From the NCBI GenBank assembly GCA_029077775.1, contig JAQNCU010000059.1:1-11441 (forward strand): a DNA stretch of 11,441 nucleotides, in the 5' to 3' direction. Position numbers and translations under genes: made by a program. The first letter of the stretch is position 1. Every line of letters begins with the position of its first letter. Under the pieces are notes generated by a model. It searched no databases. It worked only from the letters and a program-made list of their open reading frames with translations, and was not told where the DNA came from. This stretch comes from Acidocella sp. (GTDB lineage: Bacteria; Pseudomonadota; Alphaproteobacteria; Acetobacterales; Acetobacteraceae). Positions 1 through 7,285 of this stretch are shown here, piece after piece.

Positions 1-609
1 GAAGACTGGCCCTTGTTGATTGCCGCCGAGCAGAAGACCAATCCGCGCCTCATGGAAACGATCGGCGCACTTGATCTGGTGCCGGTGGCGCGGCGCGTTT
101 CCGGGCCGGGGGCAAGCTACCTCATGGCCCCCTTCACGCATGTCAGTCCAGAACGGCCGAGCCGGTTCAGTGCAGGGGCTTATGGCGTGTTGTATGCCGC
201 GCGGACATATGAGACGGCTCTGCTTGAAACCATTCACCACCACGCCCGCTTCATGGCACAGACCAGCCAGCCGTCTGGTTGGACATCGCAATTCCGGGAG
301 CTTGTGCTGGATATTCGGGCCTCACTTCATGACCTGCAGGGTGGAATTGATGCCTTCCTGCCCGCGTTGGATCCGGATGATTACGCGATGGCGCAACAAT
401 TGGCGGCGGCGTTGCGGGGCAGTGGGTCTGACGGGTTGGTCTACCCCAGTAGGCGTGATCCTGACGGTGTTTGTGTAGGGCTATTTTACCCGGACCTAGC
501 CACTCCGCCTGTGCAAGGACGCCATCTTGATTATCACTGGGATGGTGTTCGCGTTGATCTGGTCCGCGATGCAGGGACGGGAGGGGTTTTTCGGGTGAAG
601 GAATGCTGA
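1..609 (+). CDS. RES-domain protein (NAD+-degrading toxin type), 5'-truncated by window
   Basis: RES-domain proteins are toxins of RES-Xre (ParS/MbcT-type) toxin-antitoxin pairs and break down cellular NAD+. The frame is open from base 1 (gaa gac tgg ccc) and reads EDWPLLIAAEQKTNPRL, which matches the interior of long RES proteins, so the TTG at 13 is probably not the start and the gene begins before the window. The visible domain has the block SRFSAGAYGVLYAA, then ETALLETIHHHARF carrying the conserved Glu, and later GSDGLVYPSRRDPDGV with the expected Ser after Tyr-Pro. These fit the Arg, Glu and Ser that name the family. The Xre/DUF2384 antitoxin normally lies directly upstream and would be outside the window; none is seen downstream. 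Its GC is higher than that of the operon to the right. The family call is fairly sure, toxin activity is inferred. Confidence 0.85.
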   Translation, partial: EDWPLLIAAEQKTNPRLMETIGALDLVPVARRVSGPGASYLMAPFTHVSPERPSRFSAGAYGVLYAARTYETALLETIHHHARFMAQTSQPSGWTSQFRELVLDIRASLHDLQGGIDAFLPALDPDDYAMAQQLAAALRGSGSDGLVYPSRRDPDGVCVGLFYPDLATPPVQGRHLDYHWDGVRVDLVRDAGTGGVFRVKEC

Positions 610-879
610 AGAGGGCGGAAGCAAACAAGGGCTACACATGTTCACGGGCATTTTGCGAAGCGACATCCTTCAGCCCACCCGGGGTTTTTGGGAGCCAATG
701 GGTAGTTTGGGTACGCTTCGCGTTAAATGGTGCGGGCGTTGTGTGTAGGCTAACCAATTAGGGCATTTTGAGCCAAAGATTGAAACGATCGAGGATTTTT
801 AAGTGTATTATTTAGGGTAGTGCACATGCAATTTCGAAAGATATAAGAATACGTTTGACTAATTTTAATTCTGTTCCGT
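610..879. other. Gene-free stretch, AT-rich toward the tRNA fragment
   Basis: No reading frame with coding character is visible on either strand. The composition becomes clearly AT-rich from about 770 to 879, just before the tRNA fragment, as is common at the ends of integrated elements. I see no convincing promoter, terminator or small gene here. It probably holds the terminal, recombination-site part of the element to which the RES gene belongs. Confidence 0.5.
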
Positions 880-924
880 CTCATAACCTGAAGGTCCCTG
901 GTTCAAATCCAGGTCCCGCAACCA
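880..924 (+). other. 3' fragment of initiator tRNA-fMet gene; likely attachment-site (att) duplicate
   Basis: The sequence reads as tRNA positions 32 to 76: anticodon loop CTCATAA (anticodon CAT), 3' anticodon strand CCTGA, variable loop AGGTC, T arm CCTGG-TTCAAAT-CCAGG with perfect pairing, 3' acceptor strand TCCCGCA, discriminator A and an encoded CCA. A at position 72 is the mark of an initiator tRNA, whose first pair is unpaired C1-A72. The 5' half is absent: the bases before the loop (TTCCGT) cannot pair with CCTGA, and no acceptor or D arm exists upstream. The break falls at the anticodon loop, one of the known crossover sites of tyrosine integrases. It is therefore a non-functional remnant, best read as the far att copy of an element whose intact, restored tRNA lies to the left of the window. 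Confidence 0.85.
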
Positions 925-930
925 GAAATT

Positions 931-963
931 AGCCCGTTATCTTAACGAGATAGCGGGCTTTTT
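931..963 (+). terminator. Rho-independent terminator of the tRNA-fMet locus
   Basis: An 11-bp stem, AGCCCGTTATC paired with GATAGCGGGCT (one G-T wobble), closes a 7-base loop and is followed by a run of five T. It sits 6 bases after the CCA of the tRNA fragment, so it is probably the native terminator of the tRNA gene and marks the original downstream side. It also lies about 70 bases past the stop of the minus-strand operon. In that direction the hairpin has only a weak T tract and could at best be a poor terminator. Confidence 0.85.
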
Positions 964-1034
964 AACGCTTGCCCATGGGAGGTGACGGCAGATCCGTTGG
1001 AAGGTGCCATCCTTCGTTAGCCATCGATCAATAG

Positions 1035-1751
1035 TTAGGCTCTACCCGCCGATACTGTTTTTCGACTAAGCACCGCCACACGGATGAACGTTGCGATGAT
1101 GCGCCACGAGGCGCGGATCGTCCCGCTCACTGAGCCTGCAACTTTGGATTTGCCGCCCGCGCGGCGACGGTAAGGTAGTGGTACTTCCAGAATACGCAAG
1201 CCGTGACGTGCCGCCTTGATCTGCATTTCGATATTCCAGCCATAGGTCATTTCCTGCATGTCCAACCGGTAAAGCATATCGCGCCGGATCGCCCGGAAGG
1301 CGCACATGTCGGTATAACGCACGCCCGTCAGCATGCCGATCGCAAAGCCCAGAACATGTCCGGCGACAACCTGGTGAATGCTGATGGAACGTGGTTCGCG
1401 AAGATGACTTGCACGCGCAACAATGACGAAATCCTGATCGCCATTTTGAATGGGTGCCACGAGTTGCTCGAGTAGATCGGCACGATCGGCGCCATCGCCG
1501 TCCATGAAGACAATGATGTCACAATTTCCGTTGGCGGCGGATACGGCAACCGAGCAGGCGCGGCCGTAACCGCGCTCATTCAGCTCCACCACATATGCGC
1601 CCTGCGCGCGCGCAGCTTCCTGTGTGCCATCCGTACTGCCGCTATCTGCAACGATGATTTCGGTTACAAGTGATTTCGGAAGCTCGGCGATGACATCGCC
1701 GATCGCCTCTACCTCGTTCAGTGTCGGGATGATGACGGTAATGCCAGGCAA
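1035..1751 (-). CDS. Glycosyltransferase family 2 (DPM1-like)
   Basis: It is a soluble GT-A fold enzyme expected to transfer a sugar from a nucleotide-sugar to a lipid or other acceptor on the cytoplasmic face. Visible motifs are the N-terminal VTVIIPTLNE-type strand (here ITVIIPTLNE), VADSGSTDGT, and the metal/nucleotide-binding FMDGDGAD, which are standard for GT2 enzymes of the dolichol-phosphate-mannose synthase/glucosyl type. The C-terminal part lacks the usual membrane anchors. It is the last gene of the minus-strand operon. I chose the TTG at 1751, which lies just after the stop of the radical SAM gene and has GGAG upstream at a rather long spacing. A TTG at 1790 would add 13 residues and overlap the preceding gene by 34 bases, but it has no ribosome site. 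The sugar and acceptor are unknown; the partner glycosyltransferase in this operon suggests a shared glycolipid or small-molecule glycoside. Confidence 0.85.
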   Translation of the reverse strand: MPGITVIIPTLNEVEAIGDVIAELPKSLVTEIIVADSGSTDGTQEAARAQGAYVVELNERGYGRACSVAVSAANGNCDIIVFMDGDGADRADLLEQLVAPIQNGDQDFVIVARASHLREPRSISIHQVVAGHVLGFAIGMLTGVRYTDMCAFRAIRRDMLYRLDMQEMTYGWNIEMQIKAARHGLRILEVPLPYRRRAGGKSKVAGSVSGTIRASWRIIATFIRVAVLSRKTVSAGRA

Positions 1752-1756
1752 CCGGG

Positions 1757-2809
1757 TTACAGGCTCCAGCGCATGCCGCAGCTTTGGCAAGGTTTTGGTG
1801 GTGCATCCGTCAAAAGTGTTGTGCGAAAGTCGCGATAGGCGGGGCTGTTCCAGATCTCGCGCAGACTCTGCTGGGTTGCATCACCCAAAGTATAATTCTC
1901 ATAACCACGCGCTGAAAACGGCGCGATACAACAAGGGAGTGCGCGGCCATGAGCGGTAAAATACATCAGCGACCATGGGCGTCGGCATGTCGACCAGGGC
2001 TGCTCATTCTCCGTGGCTTTCAGGCTCAGCCCCGGCTCCGTGGCACCGGAAGCGTTGAGGCGCACACCGAGCGATGCAGCAACGGCTTGCGCCGCGCGCA
2101 CGGCTTCATCCTCTTCCGACTGCGTATGCTCGAAGAGCGCGGATTCGGAGCGGGCCAGGCCGAAGCCGGCATCATCGAACACCAATCGTTGCAGATGCAC
2201 CTCCCCAACGCCGATCTGTGCGGCCAGTTGCACGAAAGCGGGCAGCTGCCCGATCGTTTCCTTCAGCCCCGTCAGCCACATTGAAACCAGCGGGTTCGTG
2301 ACACCCATCTCCTTCTGCAGCGCCGTGAAACTGCTGATGTTGCGAACGATACGGTTGAACATATCCTTGCCGCGGACAGCGAGAAACGTTCTGGCGTCGG
2401 CCGCGTCAAGGGAAACGCGCAGTTCATCAAGCCCGGTCTCGATCAGCTCGCGCTGCTTGCGCGGCGTCAGCAATGTACCGTTGGTGTTGAAAAGCGTATA
2501 AATTCCGCGATCCTTCAGATACCGGATCATCCGGGGAAGGTTTTTTACCAGCATGGGCTCACCCACGCCATGCATCACCACACGGGCGACGTTTGGAACC
2601 TGATCGATAATGGAGGTGAACAATTCCCAGCTCATATCCGCCGGCGGCTCGAGATCCTCGAATGTGCGCGGACAGGTCTCGCAGAGGAGATTGCAGCGGT
2701 TGGTGACCTCCAGATAAAGGCAGACAGGTGGCGAAGCCGCCTCCGCCGTGCGTGACTCTCCCACGGCCTCAAAATAGCGGCGCGGGTCCTTTATGGTCGT
2801 CACATTCAC
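1757..2809 (-). CDS. Radical SAM enzyme with C-terminal SPASM-like domain
   Basis: Radical SAM enzymes reductively cleave S-adenosylmethionine at a [4Fe-4S] cluster. The cluster motif is plain: CNLLCETC, giving Cys39, Cys43 and Cys46 (CxxxCxxC), followed by the SAM-binding GVGEP at 81-85 and the strand FNTNGTLL at 107-114. The C-terminal 80 residues carry a SPASM-type set of cysteines: Cys275, Cys293-Cys294, and a terminal CQSC (341-344), with the typical LGDATQQSLREIWNSPAYR block between them. These would hold auxiliary Fe-S clusters. SPASM enzymes modify peptides, proteins or small molecules, and no precursor-peptide gene is seen nearby. The GTG start at 2809 overlaps the stop of the upstream gene (GTGA) and has AAGGAG in front. 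It is neither HpnH-like nor ArsS-like by its visible motifs. The family is sure, the substrate unknown. Confidence 0.9.
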   Translation of the reverse strand: MNVTTIKDPRRYFEAVGESRTAEAASPPVCLYLEVTNRCNLLCETCPRTFEDLEPPADMSWELFTSIIDQVPNVARVVMHGVGEPMLVKNLPRMIRYLKDRGIYTLFNTNGTLLTPRKQRELIETGLDELRVSLDAADARTFLAVRGKDMFNRIVRNISSFTALQKEMGVTNPLVSMWLTGLKETIGQLPAFVQLAAQIGVGEVHLQRLVFDDAGFGLARSESALFEHTQSEEDEAVRAAQAVAASLGVRLNASGATEPGLSLKATENEQPWSTCRRPWSLMYFTAHGRALPCCIAPFSARGYENYTLGDATQQSLREIWNSPAYRDFRTTLLTDAPPKPCQSCGMRWSL

Positions 2810-4170
2810 GTCCTATCTCCTTCAATCAATTTCATGTGCGAGACCTTGACGGATATTGTCCCTGCCCGTGCATCCCGCAATGCTAAAACCACGAATGGCA
2901 CGTATATGAAGGCCGGCCAGAACAGTTTCGTGTGGATCGCGTTGAGATAGAGCAGGAAAGTGGCCGTTACGAGGTAAAGTACGCTCGACCATGGCATGAT
3001 GCAGGCAGGAATCAGCAGCCAGCAATAATACCATGGATAATGCGGGGAGAGTCCCACAAACAAGATGCAGCCAAGCAGCAACGCGCGTTGGGCCGTGATC
3101 TTGGTTGCTGCCACGCCAACCGGGGACAGATGCCTGCCGAACACCATGACTAAGCTCAGACCCAGCAATATGGCGGCCAGAAAGAGCAAATATATTTTTG
3201 ACGCATAAGGCGGCAGAGTGACAACATGACCAAGAACGGCAAGCAGAAATATGCCATGCCCGTTATCGATGCCTTCCTGCGCGGTGTAGCCGCTGAGGAA
3301 TCCGAACACTGCTCTGCCGACAGAGAGATATGGCGCATAGAGCATGACGATGACGGCAATGAAGATAACGGCAAATTTCCAGTCCCATCGCCGCCACAAA
3401 GCGGGCAGTAAAATCACTGGCAGAAATTTCGTGAGTACGGCCGCAGCGAGCGTTGCAGCACCCCAACCATTTTTACTTTTGCACACCGCCAGAAACGCCA
3501 AAGCGATAAAGCAGATCGTAATCGCATCCACATGGCCGCTGCCCGCAAACTCCCAGATCGGCACCGGGTTCCAGGCGTAGATGAGAATCCGCGCGCGCGG
3601 CAGTGCAGCATGGTCCAGAATTCGGATCATTGCCCATATACCGGTCCCCTCCAACACCAGCATCGCAATCTTCATGGCCAAGACGGGCGGAATCGCAAGC
3701 AGCGCGCCAATGCGGGAGGCAAAAAAGAAAATTAATTCCGCGGCGGGCGGATAAATCGTATGGGCATAATTGGCACGGTTGATGTTGGGAAACACCGCCG
3801 TATCGCGCAGGAAGGCCAGATGCGAATCGTCCGGAATATAGCGATAGGGATTGATCCCTGCCGCCTGTACCCAGCCGTCCCAAATATAGCGATATATGTC
3901 ATTCGACAAGAATGGCGGGAAAATGACGACCATCAACCGAAACACGCCAGCAAAGCCCAATATGATCCAGATCGTCCGCGCCGATATCGCACCACGTAGA
4001 ACGAACACCACCGAGCCGAAGTAGATCAAACCTTGCACACAGCCAAGAATAACGAAATGATCAAGCGCTTTGCCGTAGCCGATGCCGAATTGCCCGATAA
4101 CGGGCTGCGGCAACGCCAAGCCGATGGCCGTCAACCCAAGCAGGAGTATCCCGCAAAACGCCAGAGCCAT
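2806..4170 (-). CDS. Polytopic membrane glycosyltransferase (GT-C fold, GT87/mannosyltransferase-like)
   Basis: GT-C enzymes take a sugar from a polyprenyl-phosphate donor and transfer it on the periplasmic side of the inner membrane. The protein is almost wholly hydrophobic with about ten or more membrane segments. The first extracytoplasmic loop holds FPPFLSNDIYRYIWDG, with the acidic residue (Asp91) expected to be catalytic, followed by the recognisable GINPYRYIP. TIYPP and WNPVPIWEFAGSGHVDAI are further blocks typical of DUF2029/GT87-like and MptA/B-like mannosyltransferases. A GT2 enzyme like the one at the end of this operon often makes the polyprenyl-phosphate-sugar donor for such an enzyme. 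I chose ATG at 4170; a TTG at 4191, right after the stop of the preceding gene, would add seven residues, and neither has a clear ribosome site. The exact subfamily and sugar are not determined. Confidence 0.85.
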   Translation of the reverse strand: MALAFCGILLLGLTAIGLALPQPVIGQFGIGYGKALDHFVILGCVQGLIYFGSVVFVLRGAISARTIWIILGFAGVFRLMVVIFPPFLSNDIYRYIWDGWVQAAGINPYRYIPDDSHLAFLRDTAVFPNINRANYAHTIYPPAAELIFFFASRIGALLAIPPVLAMKIAMLVLEGTGIWAMIRILDHAALPRARILIYAWNPVPIWEFAGSGHVDAITICFIALAFLAVCKSKNGWGAATLAAAVLTKFLPVILLPALWRRWDWKFAVIFIAVIVMLYAPYLSVGRAVFGFLSGYTAQEGIDNGHGIFLLAVLGHVVTLPPYASKIYLLFLAAILLGLSLVMVFGRHLSPVGVAATKITAQRALLLGCILFVGLSPHYPWYYCWLLIPACIMPWSSVLYLVTATFLLYLNAIHTKLFWPAFIYVPFVVLALRDARAGTISVKVSHMKLIEGDRT

Positions 4171-4191
4171 ATCTGATTTGCTGTTGCGCAA

Positions 4192-4968
4192 CTAGGCGGT
4201 TTTCTTGATGAAGGCATCGAGGTTCAAACCCATCGGTGCCAGAAAAGCATTCGTCGCGGGTGCAGCAAACGGTAAGAGAGAAGGGTCATCCGGGGAAACA
4301 GCCGTCTCAAAATCATCGATCAAGCGATATAAGGCCGCAGCGTCATCGACATCATACCAGGTGGGCAGGATAATAAGCTCAAGGCCGACTTCCCGCGCAC
4401 GTTGCGCGGTTTGCAATGCGACATTCTCTGTACTCCATGCGATGTCCTCGAACAGATATGCGTGCGCAGTTTTAAGGCCCAGCAGATAATAGCCGCCGTC
4501 TTCGGCCGGACCGAGCACCGCGCGATCTCCCGGTAATGCCAGGGATGCCGCCGTTCGTGCCAGAATGCTCGTCGGTAGTGTCGGACTATCGGAATTCAAC
4601 ACGACGGCGGAACCGTAGCCCCTGTCCAGTAGCGAGCGTATGGCGTGCAATAGGCACCTTCCAAAACCATGGATACCATCCGGTGAGTCTATGTTGCCAT
4701 CCGCGAGCACAAGCTGGGTGCCATCGGCAATATGCCCGTCAAACAACGCCTCCAAACCCTGCGGCGCGTAAGCGATAAAGCCCTGAATTGAGGCCATGCG
4801 GCTAGCCGCCACTATATTCTCGGTGATATCGCGCAGAAAAGCTGCGCTCAACCCCGCGGCCTGTTCGGACGTCAACGGTGGCACGAGCCTAGTCTTCGAC
4901 CGCCCCGGCTGTGGAACTTTGGCCATTACGGCAATCGCACATGTCGCTGCGTGCGGCAGATCGGTCAT
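4192..4968 (-). CDS. DUF2064 / TIGR04282-type transferase (rSAM-associated glycosyl/nucleotidyl transferase)
   Basis: The family has a nucleotide-diphospho-sugar transferase fold related to CofC and GT2 enzymes, and in many genomes sits beside radical SAM genes, including arsenosugar clusters. Signature motifs are all present: MAKVPQPGRSKTR at 15-27 (nucleotide binding), LNSDSPTLP at 124-132, GPAEDGGYYLLG at 153-164 and TWYDVDD at 203-209. The length of 258 residues is slightly long because of a C-terminal tail with no recognised motif. The ATG at 4968 overlaps the stop of the preceding phosphorylase gene (ATGA), a sign of coupled translation. A radical SAM gene is two genes downstream, as expected for this family, but it is of SPASM type rather than the usual ArsS type. 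The reaction catalysed is not known. Confidence 0.88.
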   Translation of the reverse strand: MTDLPHAATCAIAVMAKVPQPGRSKTRLVPPLTSEQAAGLSAAFLRDITENIVAASRMASIQGFIAYAPQGLEALFDGHIADGTQLVLADGNIDSPDGIHGFGRCLLHAIRSLLDRGYGSAVVLNSDSPTLPTSILARTAASLALPGDRAVLGPAEDGGYYLLGLKTAHAYLFEDIAWSTENVALQTAQRAREVGLELIILPTWYDVDDAAALYRLIDDFETAVSPDDPSLLPFAAPATNAFLAPMGLNLDAFIKKTA

Positions 4969-5810
4969 ATGCGTATCTCCATCGCCACTCGCCCAGCGAT
5001 CGCGATCAGCGTTAGAGCGCTATCTGCGCTATTAGCTTCGCCTTTTTCAAAATCCCCTTCAATCTGGCCCATCTGGTTTGTCACCTGCGCAAAACACAGC
5101 ACTTTCTTTCCGCGGGCTTTTGCGAAAGCATAAAGGGCGGCTGCTTCCATTTCGACAGCCAGAATACCTTCCCTGCGCGCGGCCGCGATTGCCGCCTCAG
5201 TCTCACGAAATGGCGCATCCGTCGTCCAGGTTGCGCCCGGATGGACATGCTGGCCGGCTGCCAGCAGCGCTGCCAGGACCGGCTGGGTTAATGTTGCGTC
5301 GGCTTGAGCATAACGAGACGGTGCCAGGTAATGGTAACTGGTACCCTCATCACGGAGCGCTCGCTCTATGAGAATAAAATAAGGGACTCGCTCGGATGCG
5401 ATAATCTGGCCGGCTGAAGAAAGGCTGATCAGTAATTCGCACCCGGATGCAAAGGCTTGCTCGGCCAATAAAACCGAGAATGCGGCGCCTACCGCACAGC
5501 CGATGATGCCAAACCGTATTCCGGCCTCTTGGAATTCATACATCTTTGTGTGGTAGCAAGCCCAGGATTCGCATATTGCCGTCCGGCCTGCTTCCTGCAA
5601 TTGGCTGACCAGATCACCATCAGGGTCCAGAATGCAGATATTCGGCACGGGTGATACTGCCAGATTCTTCTGACGGCGAGCCTCACGGAGCATGTTTTCC
5701 GCTAAAAATACGGAAGGCGCGTGGTGATCCTTTGAATCCAGTATTGGAGTCGAGCTTTGCATCGGCTCGATCAATGACCATACTTGATCGATTGTCGCAG
5801 ACTGATTCAT
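4965..5810 (-). CDS. Nucleoside phosphorylase-like protein (PNP/UDP family)
   Basis: The family splits the N-glycosidic bond of nucleosides, giving free base and ribose-1-phosphate (phosphorylases) or ribose (nucleosidases). The diagnostic VEMEAAALYAFA block is at about 219-230, with the ribose-contacting Met-Glu pair. GIIGCAVGAAFSVLLAEQ (102-118) and SLSSAGQI (129-136) form the phosphate-binding region, and TWTTDAPFRET (194-204) matches the uridine-phosphorylase-type loop. The protein is 281 residues and has no signal peptide, so it is cytoplasmic. I chose ATG at 5810, one base after the TAA of the oxidoreductase gene; a GTG at 5840 is possible but lies within that gene. In this operon it may remove a base from a nucleoside made by the radical SAM enzyme, as HpnG does after HpnH, but this is inference. 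Confidence 0.85.
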   Translation of the reverse strand: MNQSATIDQVWSLIEPMQSSTPILDSKDHHAPSVFLAENMLREARRQKNLAVSPVPNICILDPDGDLVSQLQEAGRTAICESWACYHTKMYEFQEAGIRFGIIGCAVGAAFSVLLAEQAFASGCELLISLSSAGQIIASERVPYFILIERALRDEGTSYHYLAPSRYAQADATLTQPVLAALLAAGQHVHPGATWTTDAPFRETEAAIAAARREGILAVEMEAAALYAFAKARGKKVLCFAQVTNQMGQIEGDFEKGEANSADSALTLIAIAGRVAMEIRI

Positions 5811-5811
5811 G

Positions 5812-6591
5812 TTAAATTCCGCTGAACCAGTTATAGCCACGATCCACCCAGAACCCGCCCGGATTGCGATTGGTCACGTAAATCGCCGTGACGAATTTCG
5901 GGTTTTTGAATCCCAGCTTGGTGGGGATTCTGATTTTGAACGGAAATCCGTATTTCGTCGGCAACAGATCATCCGAGAGTTTGAATGCCATGATCGTCTG
6001 CGGCTGCAGCGCCGTCGGCATATCTATGCTTTCATAATAACCATCCGCACAGACAAAACCAACATATTTGGCCGTCGTGTCCGCTCCGATACGGTTAAGA
6101 AAGACTTTTAGCGGCGTTCCTGTCCACTTACCGATCATGCTCCAGCCCTCGACACAGATATGCCGTGTTACCTGGCTCTTCTGGGGTAGTGCGTAGAGTT
6201 GTTGAACACCCCAAGGCCGTTTGTCAGCGATCAATCCGGCGAGTTCGAGTTTGTACGCCGAAGCTTTGATGACCGGCGCCAGTGCTGCCTGATACCACGC
6301 ATTGTAGCGAAAGTCTTTCACCGCCATGCTCTCAGGATATTCCGGCGCAAGTTTGGTTTCGCTGAACAGTTCCTCCTGGACAAAATTATTCCAGCGGGAG
6401 ACACGTGCAAACATCTGCTGAACGACATCATTGTCACTGATATCGCAGCCGGTCAGTAGCGTCAGGGCACCGAGACTCATTCCGTTTCGGACAAATTTTC
6501 TACGATCAACATCCACCAGAAGTCTCGGGCGCTCGGTAGCGGGCTTGTCCGGCAAAGGGATGGTCCTGTTCTTTTTCTCATTTCTCGGCAT
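5812..6591 (-). CDS. Tat-exported molybdopterin-dependent oxidoreductase, sulfite-oxidase fold (MsrP/SUOX-like)
   Basis: The protein should carry a molybdenum cofactor and oxidise or reduce a small sulfur or nitrogen compound outside the cytoplasm. A twin-arginine motif, DRRKFVRNG (Arg30-Arg31), precedes a hydrophobic stretch ending in LLTGC, a lipobox with Cys49, so it is probably a Tat lipoprotein. The core shows RHICVEGWSMIGKWTG, with Cys146 as the expected Mo ligand, and a C-terminal IYVTNRNPGGFWVDRGYNW block typical of the SUOX family. Length is 259 residues. The start at 6591 is set by AAGGAG eight bases upstream; the longer frame back to 6735 is only the antisense-frame reading of the cytochrome gene. 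The gene overlaps the cytochrome b gene by 14 bases, which suggests the cytochrome passes electrons between the membrane and this enzyme, as MsrQ does for MsrP. The substrate is not known. Confidence 0.9.
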   Translation of the reverse strand: MPRNEKKNRTIPLPDKPATERPRLLVDVDRRKFVRNGMSLGALTLLTGCDISDNDVVQQMFARVSRWNNFVQEELFSETKLAPEYPESMAVKDFRYNAWYQAALAPVIKASAYKLELAGLIADKRPWGVQQLYALPQKSQVTRHICVEGWSMIGKWTGTPLKVFLNRIGADTTAKYVGFVCADGYYESIDMPTALQPQTIMAFKLSDDLLPTKYGFPFKIRIPTKLGFKNPKFVTAIYVTNRNPGGFWVDRGYNWFSGI

Positions 6592-7285
6592 AGGGGGGCG
6601 GCTCCTTAGAATGGATGGGGTGGGAAGCGCGGCCAAATACCATGGCGACAAGAGTTTTCGGGACAAGGATAACGAGAGCAACGTGAACGACGATGAACAG
6701 GCATATCGCCGCCATGAAGAGGAAGTGCAGAACACGTGCGGTCGGATAGCCGCCGAACAACGCTGTCAACCAGCTTAGTTGAACCGGTTTCCAAATAGCA
6801 AGACCGGTCAGAAACATCATCAGGATTGAAAAAAGTACCCCCCAATAGGCCGCGCGCTGTACAGCGTTATACTCACCCAGCCGATGCGGCAGCCGGAAAG
6901 TCGCTGCCGCGATAAAATCCCGGATCACGCTGCGTGGTGTCACAGGCAACAGGTGACGCCAGAAATGACCCGAAATAATACCCTGCGCCATAAAAAGCAG
7001 GTAACTGGCAAGCAGCAGCCACATGCCCGTAAAATGCCAGTTCAGCGCATTGGCGACACCGGGATCCATATGGGCAATTTTCGATTGCATCGGATCGCCA
7101 CCCAATGTCGCCCAGATCGGGAAACGGTAATAGCCGAAAATTGGATCGGAGTCATAGATTCGCCATCCGCTGCCAATCATAATGATGACCGCCAGCGCCT
7201 GCATCCAGTGCGCGATACGTACCAGCGCAGGGTGCTCCTGAATCTCATGTGTTGAAGGATGCGGATTTGTTCGTTTCAATTTCAT
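6578..7285 (-). CDS. Membrane b-type cytochrome (b561/Ni-Fe hydrogenase cytochrome b family)
   Basis: The protein is 235 residues with four to five membrane helices and carries two b hemes in relatives, moving electrons between quinone and a periplasmic partner. Candidate heme ligands are His26 (RIAHWMQA), His84 (NWHFTGMW), His187 (VLHFLFMA) and His201 (VVHVALV), each inside a membrane segment, as in this family. The ATG at 7285 overlaps the upstream stop by 4 bases (ATGA), and its own end overlaps the start of the Mo oxidoreductase. That close coupling points to a cytochrome plus Mo-enzyme complex: quinone reduction if the enzyme oxidises its substrate, or electron supply if it reduces it. 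A hydrogenase role is unlikely because no hydrogenase genes are present. Confidence 0.9.
   Translation of the reverse strand: MKLKRTNPHPSTHEIQEHPALVRIAHWMQALAVIIMIGSGWRIYDSDPIFGYYRFPIWATLGGDPMQSKIAHMDPGVANALNWHFTGMWLLLASYLLFMAQGIISGHFWRHLLPVTPRSVIRDFIAAATFRLPHRLGEYNAVQRAAYWGVLFSILMMFLTGLAIWKPVQLSWLTALFGGYPTARVLHFLFMAAICLFIVVHVALVILVPKTLVAMVFGRASHPIHSKEPPPYAEK

Noticed and set aside
20..478. Plus-strand frame of 152 codons overlapping the RES gene
   Set aside because: It lies in another frame of the clearly conserved RES domain and has no recognisable motif.
251..628. Minus-strand frame of 125 codons over the RES gene
   Set aside because: Antisense to a conserved domain, composition rich in Pro/His/Arg as expected for a shadow frame.
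840..924. A complete tRNA gene
   Set aside because: Only the half from the anticodon loop onward is present; the 5' acceptor, D arm and 5' anticodon strand are missing.
1949..2501. Plus-strand frames opposite the radical SAM gene
   Set aside because: Overlapped by a well-supported conserved gene on the minus strand and lacking motifs.
1757..2809. RiPP precursor peptide near the SPASM enzyme
   Set aside because: The flanking genes are packed with no spare intergenic space, and no small frame with a core-peptide look was seen.
6592..6735. Longer N-terminus of the Mo oxidoreductase
   Set aside because: The extra residues are an alternate-frame reading of the cytochrome b gene; the ATG at 6591 has a strong AAGGAG site and a well-placed Tat motif.
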